Shown: piece by piece, positions 1 to 5,550 of the stretch | How positions within the stretch are numbered: position 1 is the stretch's first letter | Layout: each line of letters begins with the position of its first letter | Assembly: GCA_026400425.1 (NCBI GenBank) | Contig: JAPLPC010000441.1 | Span: 1 to 8,782, forward strand | DNA: 8,782 bases | Reading direction: 5' to 3' | From: Hyphomicrobiales bacterium | Lineage (GTDB): Bacteria > Pseudomonadota > Alphaproteobacteria > Rhizobiales > Xanthobacteraceae | Position numbers and translations under genes: made by a program | Notes under the pieces: generated by a model | What the model saw: only the letters and a program-made list of their open reading frames with translations | What the model was told of the DNA's origin: nothing | The model's database searches: none

Positions 1-690
1 GCTGAAAGCGCGGTGGATATCGAAATTGATGCGATAGCGGCTGCCTGTGGTCTTGATCATCCATGCGGGCTTCCAGCGTGTCCAGAAGCCCTTGCCGAGC
101 TCGCGTGCGACCGATGGATCGCGTCCGGCTTTGGCACGCTTGCGCGACGGCAGCGTCAGATAGAAGCCGACGAAACAGTCGATCGTCCAGATGATGGCGA
201 TGACGCCCAGGATGCGCATGCCCCAGCGATCGCTGCCCCAGAATTCCGGGATGTGCATCGTGTAATGCAGCTTGTAGAGGAACGAGACAAAGTTCTCGCG
301 GGTGATCGGCCACACGGCGCCCCAGTAGCGCTTGCCGAGTTCGGCGCCTGTGTTGGGATCGAGGAAGACCTGATTGTAGTCGATCGTGTAGCGCTTCTGG
401 GTCGCTGGATCGATACGCGGCAGTACGAAGAACGACAGCGACTCGTTCTTTTCCGGCGTCATGTTCATGTGGATGACGCGCGCCCGCGGGTCACGTTGCT
501 CAATAAGGTTAGCCAGTTCGATTGACGATTTGGCTGGCCCCTGCGTGGTGACGTCCTTCAGCTTGGCGTTCAGCAGGTCATCGAGTTCATGATCCCACGA
601 GATGATCGCGCCGGTGACGCCGGAGAAGAACAGGAAGCCGGCGGTCAGCAGCCCGGCCCAACGATGCAGGCGCCCGAAGATCAATCTCAT
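1..690 (-). CDS. PepSY-associated transmembrane protein (PiuB-like), 3' end outside the window
   Basis: Reading the minus strand from the ATG at 690 gives 230 uninterrupted codons to the window edge, so the C-terminal part is missing. The N-terminus reads MRLIFGRLHRWAGLL and leads into a membrane helix (about residues 12-32). A periplasmic PepSY-like region follows, then LHYTMHIPEFWG (141-152), a second helix (157-179) and a basic cytoplasmic stretch with FDIHRAF (223-229). This arrangement, with conserved His in LHRW, LHYTMH and DIHRAF, is typical of the PepSY_TM / COG3182 family, often found with iron uptake or reductase genes. The exact function is unknown. The start is well supported: an in-frame TAG lies at 708-706 on the minus strand, and GAGGG sits about 9 bases upstream of the ATG. 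The gene is divergent from the Rieske gene. A candidate iron operator lies 86 bases upstream. Any plus-strand ORF here is a shadow. Confidence 0.85.
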   Translation of the reverse strand, partial: MRLIFGRLHRWAGLLTAGFLFFSGVTGAIISWDHELDDLLNAKLKDVTTQGPAKSSIELANLIEQRDPRARVIHMNMTPEKNESLSFFVLPRIDPATQKRYTIDYNQVFLDPNTGAELGKRYWGAVWPITRENFVSFLYKLHYTMHIPEFWGSDRWGMRILGVIAIIWTIDCFVGFYLTLPSRKRAKAGRDPSVARELGKGFWTRWKPAWMIKTTGSRYRINFDIHRAFS

Positions 691-775
691 GGCGTTGCGC
701 CCTCTCTATCAACGCTGGTTGACTACCAAGAGGCATACCGTTGGTCGAGGCACCGGCGGTGGCAGAATGTCGCGA

Positions 776-792
776 TTTACAGGGGTTCTAAA
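776..792. promoter_or_regulatory. Candidate Irr-type iron operator (ICE-like palindrome)
   Basis: On the minus strand this reads TTTAGAACCCCTGTAAA, an AT-rich island in GC-rich surroundings. As I recall it, the Irr box (iron control element) of Bradyrhizobiaceae has the form TTTAGAA-N3-TTCTAAA. The first half matches fully and the second at 5 of 7 positions. It lies 86 bases upstream of the start of a PepSY/PiuB-like gene, a family often iron-regulated, and on the petA side it is about 500 bases away. The site and its regulator are inferred from this match and from context only. Confidence 0.4.
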
Positions 793-922
793 CATGCGCG
801 GTCGCCGTGGCGGGATGCCAAGCGCGACATTCAAGCGCCGGAACCGCATCTCAGCCGGAAGTCCGACCGGGAAGGGCAACGCGTCGCAGACGACGCACGG
901 AATTGTCGTCACGAGAACGCGT

Positions 923-991
923 CCGGATGGCTGGCGGGGACCGGCCGGTGGCCTGGCCTTTTCGATTGCCATCCGGCCGCAACGGCCGGTC
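923..991. repeat. Interleaved GC-rich inverted repeats with strong hairpin
   Basis: Two perfect 9-base inverted repeats interlock: ccggatggc (923-931) with gccatccgg (968-976), and gaccggccg (939-947) with cggccggtc (983-991). The order A-B-A'-B' is that of a pseudoknot. A compact alternative hairpin, ccggccg-caa-cggccgg, occupies 973-989 with a perfect 7-base stem. No T-tract follows on either side, so it does not look like a simple terminator. High GC content makes such matches easier by chance. Confidence 0.4.
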
Positions 992-1293
992 AGGGACGAC
1001 GCCTCGGTCGCAGCAAGGCAAGCGCGCGGCCGCCTCGGACTTGGAATTCTCCGCCCGGCGGAACGGTCACGAATCTCACGTGCATCGCATCATGTTAGCC
1101 CGTTCGTAGGCTTGCGCTGTTGCAGCGGGAATGCCAATAGAACGATTCTGGATTGCGTGTTTCTGCTGCGAGGCAAGGACAAGTGGCCAGCCGCCGTGGG
1201 GAGGAACCGCGGGCACCCGTCGTTGCTCCAGGTCAACGCGCAGGCGTTGCCGAACAGGCTAGCACGGGGAGCAGATAAGAAAGGGTTGGGATC

Positions 1294-1821
1294 GTGACGA
1301 CAACGTCTTCGGCGCAGCACACGCGCCGTGATTTCCTGTACGTAGCCACTGGGGCCGTGGCTGCGGTTGGTGCTGCTGCCGTGGTTTGGCCGCTGATTTC
1401 TCAAATGAATCCAGACGCTTCGACGATCGCCGCTGGCGCTCCGATCGAGGTCGATCTCACGCCGGTTGCCGAGGGGCAGGACATCAAGGTGTTCTGGCGC
1501 GGCAAGCCCATTTACATCAGCCATCGCACCAAGAAGCAGATCGACGACGCTCGGGCGGTCCCCGTGGCGAGCTTGCCGGATCCGGAGACCGATCAGGCCC
1601 GCGTCAAGGAAGGCCACGACCAGTGGCTGGTCGTCATCGGCATCTGCACCCATCTCGGTTGCATCCCGATCGCCCATGAAGGCGCCTATGACGGCTTCTT
1701 CTGTCCGTGTCATGGTTCGGTCTACGACACCTCCGGCCGCATCCGTCAGGGGCCGGCGCCGCTCAATCTGCCGATCCCGCCTTACGCCTTCGTTTCCGAC
1801 AGCAAGCTCAAGATCGGCTGA
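1294..1821 (+). CDS. petA: Ubiquinol-cytochrome c reductase iron-sulfur subunit (Rieske protein)
   Basis: This 175-residue protein is the [2Fe-2S] subunit of the cytochrome bc1 complex, carrying electrons from ubiquinol to cytochrome c1 on the periplasmic side. It opens with a twin-arginine type signal-anchor, RRDFL (residues 11-15), followed by an Ala/Val-rich membrane helix (about 16-36). The cluster motifs are CTHLGC (118-123) and CPCHGS (137-142). These give ligands Cys118, His120, Cys137 and His140, and a Cys123-Cys139 disulfide. Ser142 and Tyr144 are the residues that raise the cluster potential in this family. The GPAP loop (153-156) is present and the length is normal. The start is GTG, with AAGGG about 9 bases upstream; it places the Tat motif at the usual distance. 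The gene is also called fbcF. It begins a bc1 operon, with 62 bases to the next gene. Confidence 0.95.
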   Translation: MTTTSSAQHTRRDFLYVATGAVAAVGAAAVVWPLISQMNPDASTIAAGAPIEVDLTPVAEGQDIKVFWRGKPIYISHRTKKQIDDARAVPVASLPDPETDQARVKEGHDQWLVVIGICTHLGCIPIAHEGAYDGFFCPCHGSVYDTSGRIRQGPAPLNLPIPPYAFVSDSKLKIG

Positions 1822-1883
1822 GCCTCCCGGCTCGCCTCGAGACCTTGCGCCGATAGTGTCGTCTTCTTCTTCAGGATCGCATC

Positions 1884-2978
1884 ATGAGCGGACCATCCAC
1901 CTACCAGCCTTCCCATCCTGCCTTGCAGTGGTTCGAAAAGCGGCTGCCGCTGATCGGCCTGATCCATTCGTCGTTCGTTGCCTATCCGACGCCGCGTAAC
2001 CTGAACTACTGGTGGACCTTCGGCGGTATCCTGTCGATGATGCTGGGCGTCCAGATCGTCACCGGCGTCATTCTGGCGATGCATTATACGCCGCATGTGG
2101 ACATGGCCTTCAACTCGGTCGAAAGCATCGTCCGCGACGTGAATTACGGCTGGCTGCTGCGCTACCTGCATTCCAACGGCGCGTCGATGTTCTTCATCGC
2201 CGTCTACATCCACATGTTCCGTGGCCTGTATTACGGATCGTACAAGGCGCCCCGCGAGGTGCTGTGGATCCTCGGCGTGATCATCTACCTGTTGATGATG
2301 GCGACCGGCTTCATGGGCTACGTGCTGCCGTGGGGCCAGATGAGCTTCTGGGGTGCTACGGTCATCACCAACCTGTTCTCGGCCATTCCGTATGTCGGCG
2401 AGAGCATCGTGACGCTGCTGTGGGGCGGCTATTCGGTCGGTAATCCGACGCTTAACCGCTTCTTCTCGCTGCACTACCTGCTGCCGTTCGTGATTGCCGG
2501 TGTCGTCGTGCTGCACGTCTGGGCACTGCACGTGGCCGGCCAGAACAATCCGGCCGGTGTCGAGCCGAAGACCGAAAAGGACATGGTGCCGTTCACGCCT
2601 TACGCGACCATCAAGGATGGTTTCGGCATGGTGTGTTTCATGATCTTCTACGCGTGGTTCGTGTTCTACATCCCGAACTATCTCGGCGATCCCGACAACT
2701 ACATCCAGGCCAATCCGGGCGTCACGCCCGCGCATATCGTGCCGGAATGGTATTATCTGCCTTTCTACGCGATCCTGCGTTCGATCCCTTCGAAACTCGG
2801 CGGCGTCATCGCCATGTTCTCGGCGATCATCGTGCTGGCCTTCCTGCCGTGGCTCGATAGCGCCAAGACCCGGTCGTCGAAATATCGCCCGCTCGCCAAG
2901 CAGTTCTTCTGGATCTTCGTGGTGGGCTCGGCGGCAAGCCCGCGGAGGGCATCTACATCGTTGCCGGCCGCATCCTGA
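1884..2978 (+). CDS. fbcH: Cytochrome b part of fused cytochrome b/c1 gene, cut short by a frame loss
   Basis: The frame encodes the membrane core of the bc1 complex, where quinol is oxidised and electrons pass over two b hemes. Heme ligand pairs are His96/His110 (YLHSNGAS, YIHMF) and His197/His211 (SLHYLLPF, VLHVW), each 14 apart. The Qo-site PEWY motif is at 287-290. Helices A to F are present. After FFWIFVV (341-347) in helix G the true frame is lost: the remaining 17 residues are nonsense and end at TGA 2976-2978. The lost frame resumes at 2927 as LGGKPAEGIY and runs into cytochrome c1. Helices G and H are therefore not made here, and a full cytochrome b of about 400 or more residues is not encoded as read. 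AGGA (1873-1876) lies 7 bases before the ATG. In Bradyrhizobium and relatives this is one fbcH polyprotein gene cleaved at an internal signal peptide. Confidence 0.9.
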   Translation: MSGPSTYQPSHPALQWFEKRLPLIGLIHSSFVAYPTPRNLNYWWTFGGILSMMLGVQIVTGVILAMHYTPHVDMAFNSVESIVRDVNYGWLLRYLHSNGASMFFIAVYIHMFRGLYYGSYKAPREVLWILGVIIYLLMMATGFMGYVLPWGQMSFWGATVITNLFSAIPYVGESIVTLLWGGYSVGNPTLNRFFSLHYLLPFVIAGVVVLHVWALHVAGQNNPAGVEPKTEKDMVPFTPYATIKDGFGMVCFMIFYAWFVFYIPNYLGDPDNYIQANPGVTPAHIVPEWYYLPFYAILRSIPSKLGGVIAMFSAIIVLAFLPWLDSAKTRSSKYRPLAKQFFWIFVVGSAASPRRASTSLPAAS

Positions 2979-3007
2979 CCGCCTGCTACTTCGCCTACTT
3001 CCTGATC

Positions 3008-3937
3008 GTGCTGCCGGTCCTCAGCCGGATCGAGACGCCGCGGGCGGTGCCGAATTCGATCGCGGACGATGTGCTTGCCAAATACGGCAAGAAGGCCGCA
3101 CCGATGGCGCCCGTGCTGCTGGCCATGGTGCTGGCCGGCGGCCTGCTGATCGGGGGTGGCCAGAGCGCCAAAGCCGCGGAAGGCGGCCCGACTCCGCCCT
3201 CGCTGTCGTGGAGTTTTGCTGGCCCTTTCGGCAAGTTTGACCGCGGTGCCCTGCAGCGCGGTTACAAGGTCTACAAGGAAGTCTGCGCCACCTGCCACTC
3301 CATGAACCTTGTTCACTTCCGCAACCTAGCGGATCCCGGCGGTCCGGGCTTCACCGCGGCACAGGCGCAGGCGGTGGCATCGGAGATCCAGGTCAAGGAT
3401 GGCCCGAACGACGCGGGCGACATGTTCGACCGTCCGGGCCGGCTCGCCGACAAATTCCCGTCGCCGTTCCCGAACGAGAATGCCGCGCGCGCGGCCAACG
3501 GCGGAGCCTATCCGCCGGACTTGTCGTTGATGGCGAAGGCCCGCAATTACGACCGCGGCTTCCCTCAGTTCATTTTCGACTTCTTCACCCAGTTCCAGGA
3601 GAAGGGCCCGAACTACATCGATGCGCTGATGCAGGGCTATGTCGATCCGCCGCCGGCCGACTTCAAATTGCCGGAGGGCGCTTACTACAACAAGTACTAC
3701 CCCGGCCACGCCATCAAGATGCCGAAGCCGATCTCCGACGATCAGGTCACCTACGACGACGGCACCCCGCAAAAGGTCGAGAACTACGCCAAGGACGTCT
3801 CCACGTTCCTGATGTGGACCGCAGAGCCGCATCTCGAGGCGCGCAAGAAGCTCGGTCTGCAGGTGATGATCTTCCTGATCATCTTCGCCTTCCTGATGTA
3901 TTTCACGAAGAAGAAGGTCTGGGCCAACGCGCACTAG
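3008..3937 (+). CDS. fbcH: Cytochrome c1 part of fused cytochrome b/c1 gene, separated by the frame loss
   Basis: The 309-codon frame encodes the heme c subunit that takes electrons from the Rieske protein and passes them to soluble cytochrome c. It carries CATCH (93-97), which binds heme covalently, a likely axial Met238 in IKMPKP, and a C-terminal membrane anchor (about 283-299) ending in KKKVW. Residues 34-57 look like an internal signal peptide, with cleavage near SAKAA/E, as known for the Bradyrhizobium b/c1 polyprotein. The assigned GTG at 3008 is only the first start-like codon in an open frame that begins at 2861. It falls inside helix H of cytochrome b and has no evident ribosome site, so it is probably not a natural start. 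Residues 1 to about 30 belong to the cytochrome b end and linker. The c1 domain itself looks complete. Confidence 0.88.
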   Translation: MLPVLSRIETPRAVPNSIADDVLAKYGKKAAPMAPVLLAMVLAGGLLIGGGQSAKAAEGGPTPPSLSWSFAGPFGKFDRGALQRGYKVYKEVCATCHSMNLVHFRNLADPGGPGFTAAQAQAVASEIQVKDGPNDAGDMFDRPGRLADKFPSPFPNENAARAANGGAYPPDLSLMAKARNYDRGFPQFIFDFFTQFQEKGPNYIDALMQGYVDPPPADFKLPEGAYYNKYYPGHAIKMPKPISDDQVTYDDGTPQKVENYAKDVSTFLMWTAEPHLEARKKLGLQVMIFLIIFAFLMYFTKKKVWANAH

Positions 3938-3959
3938 GCTGAACCGAAACGGACAACTG

Positions 3960-3982
3960 AAAGCCCCTTCGGGGGCTTTTTT
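3960..3982 (+). terminator. Rho-independent terminator of the bc1 operon
   Basis: A perfect 8-base-pair stem (aaagcccc / ggggcttt, 3960-3967 and 3972-3979) closes on a TTCG tetraloop with a C-G closing pair, and T residues continue to 3982. It lies 23 bases after the cytochrome c1 stop codon. Confidence 0.93.
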
Positions 3983-4003
3983 GTTGAGCACTATGATCTG
4001 GGC

Positions 4004-4078
4004 CGTCATCGCGAGCGATTCGGAAGCCACGAACAAAGGCTGGATCGCTTTATCGCAGATCACCTCTCGCGAAGACTG
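4004..4078. repeat. Degenerate palindromic repeat of the 'attgcgagcg...gaagcaatcc' type
   Basis: The stretch starts cgtcatcgcgagcgattc and, after a short centre, continues ctggatcgctttatcgc. These resemble the two arms of a palindromic intergenic repeat common in Bradyrhizobium and Rhodopseudomonas, as I recall it (roughly cgtcattgcgagcgaagc...ctggattgcttcg). A better preserved copy lies at 7593-7659. The arms are diverged, so this is an old copy. It lies just after the bc1 terminator, a usual place for such elements. Confidence 0.55.
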
Positions 4079-4097
4079 CGGGGAGGGCAGTTTAGAT

Positions 4098-4136
4098 GCG
4101 CATTTGCGTTGTCATCTTCTCGACGCCAAAATGCGC
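4098..4136 (+). promoter_or_regulatory. Large hairpin upstream of the dienelactone hydrolase gene
   Basis: gcgcattt (4098-4105) pairs perfectly with aaatgcgc (4129-4136). A 2-base bulge separates this from an inner stem, gcgttg (4106-4111) with cgacgc (4121-4126), which has one G-T pair. The loop is 9 bases. The hairpin ends 25 bases before the GGAGG of the next gene, so it could sit in the mRNA leader or be an inverted-repeat binding site. No function is known to me. Confidence 0.45.
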
Positions 4137-4171
4137 TCAACCGAACACCCAACATATCCCCGGAGGACACC

Positions 4172-4861
4172 ATGGGCTCATCCATCACTTTCAAGCGGCC
4201 GGACGGCAAGGACGCCGAGGGCTATCTCGCCAAAGCTTCTGGTAAAAAGGCCGGGAGTGCCAATGCTCCGGGCGTGGTCATGATCCAGGAATGGTGGGGC
4301 CTGTCGGACCAGATCAAAGGGCTCGCCGATCGCCTCGCCCAGGAAGGCTTCGACGTGCTGGCCCCCGATCTCTATGACGGCGTCGTCGTGCCCTATCACG
4401 ACACCGAGGCGGCCAACAAGGAAATGAACTCGCTCGATTTCATGGATGCCACCACCCAGACCGTACGCGGCGCGGTACAGTATCTGGCTAAGGACGGCAC
4501 CAAGGTCGGTCTCACCGGCTTCTGCCTCGGCGGTGCGGTGACGGTCATCGGTGCCACCAAGATTCCCGAGTTGAGCGCTGCCGTTGCCTTCTACGGCATT
4601 CCACCGGAGCAGGCCGCCAAGCCGGTTGATGTGCAAGTGCCTCTGCAGGGCCACTTCGCCAATCGCGACGACTGGTGCACGCCTGAGGTGGTCGACAATT
4701 TCGAGAAGGGCCTGAAGGCCGCCGGCAAGAGCGCGGAGTTTTTCCGCTACGATGCCGACCACGCTTTCGTCAACGAGCAGCGCGCCGAAGTGCATGATCT
4801 CGAAGCCGCCAAGCTGGCCTGGAGCCGTGCGACCGCGTTCTTCAAGCAGCATCTGGGGTGA
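4172..4861 (+). CDS. Dienelactone hydrolase family protein
   Basis: This 229-residue alpha/beta hydrolase matches the dienelactone hydrolase (carboxymethylenebutenolidase) family in length and motifs. The nucleophile elbow is GFCLGG with Cys118. Asp167 in NRDDW and His197 in DADHAF complete a Cys-Asp-His triad, and Glu40 in QEWWG is the residue that activates the cysteine. There is no signal peptide, so it should be cytoplasmic. True dienelactone hydrolases open lactone rings during chloroaromatic breakdown, but no catechol-pathway gene is nearby. The substrate is therefore open and may be a general ester or lactone. The start at 4172 is chosen because GGAGG lies 5 bases upstream and the family N-terminus begins here; an earlier in-frame ATG at 4109 has no such site. 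It overlaps the next gene by 4 bases, suggesting coupled translation. Confidence 0.9.
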   Translation: MGSSITFKRPDGKDAEGYLAKASGKKAGSANAPGVVMIQEWWGLSDQIKGLADRLAQEGFDVLAPDLYDGVVVPYHDTEAANKEMNSLDFMDATTQTVRGAVQYLAKDGTKVGLTGFCLGGAVTVIGATKIPELSAAVAFYGIPPEQAAKPVDVQVPLQGHFANRDDWCTPEVVDNFEKGLKAAGKSAEFFRYDADHAFVNEQRAEVHDLEAAKLAWSRATAFFKQHLG

Positions 4862-5337
4862 ACGTAACCATCTCCGATCTGCGTGAGCAGCCTCACTTTG
4901 TCGATGCGGTCGCCAACCGCATCTGGCAGGGATGGTGGGCGCACAAAAGCGTCCCGCTCAGCTACATCCGGAGCCGGTTGAACGACAACCTGAACACCGA
5001 CGCGATCCCTTTCGCGTTGGTGGCGCATGACGGCCCGAGGTTCCTGGGCACGTCGTCGGTCATCTCCAGCGACCTCGAAGATCTGCCTGACTATACGCCC
5101 TGGGTTGCGGCGGTGTGGGTCGAGCCCGAGCACCGCATACGGCAGATCGGCCGATCCTTGGTGGCCCGTGCCGTAGCCGATAGTTTCGCGCTCGGCATCT
5201 CCCGCATCTATCTCAGCGCACCGCCGCTGCGCCGCAATTTCTACCTGCGTCAGGGTTGGCAGCCACTCCGTGAGAATGTCGGCGCGCGGGGCGTGACGGT
5301 GTTTGTCCGAGAACAATCCGCGGAATCCTCATCTTGA
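4858..5337 (+). CDS. GNAT family N-acetyltransferase
   Basis: The 159-residue product has the GNAT fold pattern: a strand reading VAAVWVEPEHR (83-93), followed by the acetyl-CoA pyrophosphate loop RQIGRS (95-100). Ser stands where Gly or Ala is usual. A later helix carries NFYLRQGWQ (127-135), like the FYxxxGF motif of the family. The acceptor substrate cannot be told. The GTG start overlaps the TGA of the hydrolase gene (GTGA), so the two genes probably share one transcript and are translationally coupled. The GNAT stop codon lies inside the -35 element proposed for the trp leader, so no separate terminator is seen between them. Confidence 0.82.
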   Translation: MNVTISDLREQPHFVDAVANRIWQGWWAHKSVPLSYIRSRLNDNLNTDAIPFALVAHDGPRFLGTSSVISSDLEDLPDYTPWVAAVWVEPEHRIRQIGRSLVARAVADSFALGISRIYLSAPPLRRNFYLRQGWQPLRENVGARGVTVFVREQSAESSS

Positions 5338-5362
5338 CGCCGCCGATTTCCCATGGCTCATT
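5333..5362 (+). promoter_or_regulatory. Probable trpL promoter
   Basis: CTTGAC (5333-5338) is a perfect match to the rhizobial -35 consensus. The -10 region around 5356-5362 (gctcatt) is a weak match. Counting from the -35 element, transcription would start at about 5370, the first base of the trpL ATG. That would give a leaderless trpL, as reported for Sinorhizobium meliloti. The -35 half is seen directly; the start point is inferred. Confidence 0.5.
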
Positions 5363-5369
5363 GCAACCC

Positions 5370-5417
5370 ATGAGCACCCCTGTCCGCAACTCCCGTCGTT
5401 GGTGGCGCACCTCCTGA
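5370..5417 (+). CDS. trpL: trp operon leader peptide with tandem Trp codons
   Basis: A 15-residue reading frame encodes MSTPVRNSRRWWRTS and ends in TGA. Two adjacent TGG codons (5400-5405) lie just before the first attenuator arm, the hallmark of a tryptophan leader peptide. In Sinorhizobium meliloti the corresponding peptide has three consecutive Trp. No Shine-Dalgarno sequence precedes the ATG, which fits a leaderless transcript. Stalling at the Trp codons when charged tRNA-Trp is scarce would cover the arm starting near 5406 and favour read-through into trpE(G), which starts 133 bases downstream. Confidence 0.85.
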   Translation: MSTPVRNSRRWWRTS

Positions 5418-5490
5418 AAAGGTGGTCGGTGCGATTTGCTTGATTTCAATCGTCGAAGGCCGCCATCGCAGTAAGCGACGGCTTTCGGTT
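5406..5490 (+). promoter_or_regulatory. trpE(G) transcription attenuator
   Basis: Mutually exclusive pairings can be drawn. Segments 1:2: cacct (5408-5412) with aggtg (5420-5424), or cgcacc (5406-5411) with ggtgcg (5428-5433). Segments 2:3, the antiterminator: ggtgg (5421-5425) with ccgcc (5460-5464), one G-T pair. Segments 3:4, the terminator: aaggccg (5456-5462) with cggcttt (5479-5485), a CCA bulge, then tcgc (5466-5469) with gcga (5475-5478) over an AGTAA loop. The T-run is short (tttcggtt). Segment 1 begins directly after the Trp codons, as the attenuation model requires. The structure is drawn by hand and not folded by program. Confidence 0.65.
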
Positions 5491-5550
5491 ATGTCTCAGC
5501 CTCGTTTCTCCTGTGTGGCGCCTCCGGCTTCGTTTCCGTAAGAGGATACC

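Larger units (their letters stand above)
691..1293. other. Intergenic region between divergent PepSY gene and petA
   Basis: About 600 bases with no gene I can support. Several frames stay open by chance in the GC-rich sequence, but their translations are Arg/Pro/Gly-rich and match no family I know. The region should hold divergent promoters for the PepSY gene and the bc1 operon. I see a possible iron operator near 776-792 and GC-rich inverted repeats at 923-991, but no clear sigma-70 hexamer pair for petA. Confidence 0.5.

Noticed and set aside
13..525. Plus-strand open frame of 170 codons
   Set aside because: It is antisense to the PepSY-type gene, whose minus-strand translation has helices and conserved His motifs. 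The plus-strand translation matches nothing known to me.
1111..1293. Sigma-70 promoter for petA
   Set aside because: TTGCGC near 1112 with CAATAG 17 bases on is too weak a match to report as a promoter.
602..1297. Plus-strand frame of 231 codons, and shorter frames on both strands, in the gap before petA
   Set aside because: Arg/Pro/Gly-rich translations without motifs, no ribosome sites, and the longest one starts inside the PepSY gene and runs into the petA start. Chance open frames in GC-rich DNA.
1782..2735. Minus-strand frame of 317 codons
   Set aside because: It is antisense to the end of petA and to cytochrome b, with His/Asp/Arg-rich shadow composition. The plus-strand product is unmistakable.
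2913..2940. Programmed ribosomal frameshift joining cytochrome b to c1
   Set aside because: No slippery heptamer or downstream structure is evident, and frameshifting would still leave helix G about six residues short. A deletion or sequence error fits better.
4109..4171. Earlier ATG start for the dienelactone hydrolase
   Set aside because: The added 21 residues have no family support, and the strong GGAGG at 4162-4166 points to the ATG at 4172.
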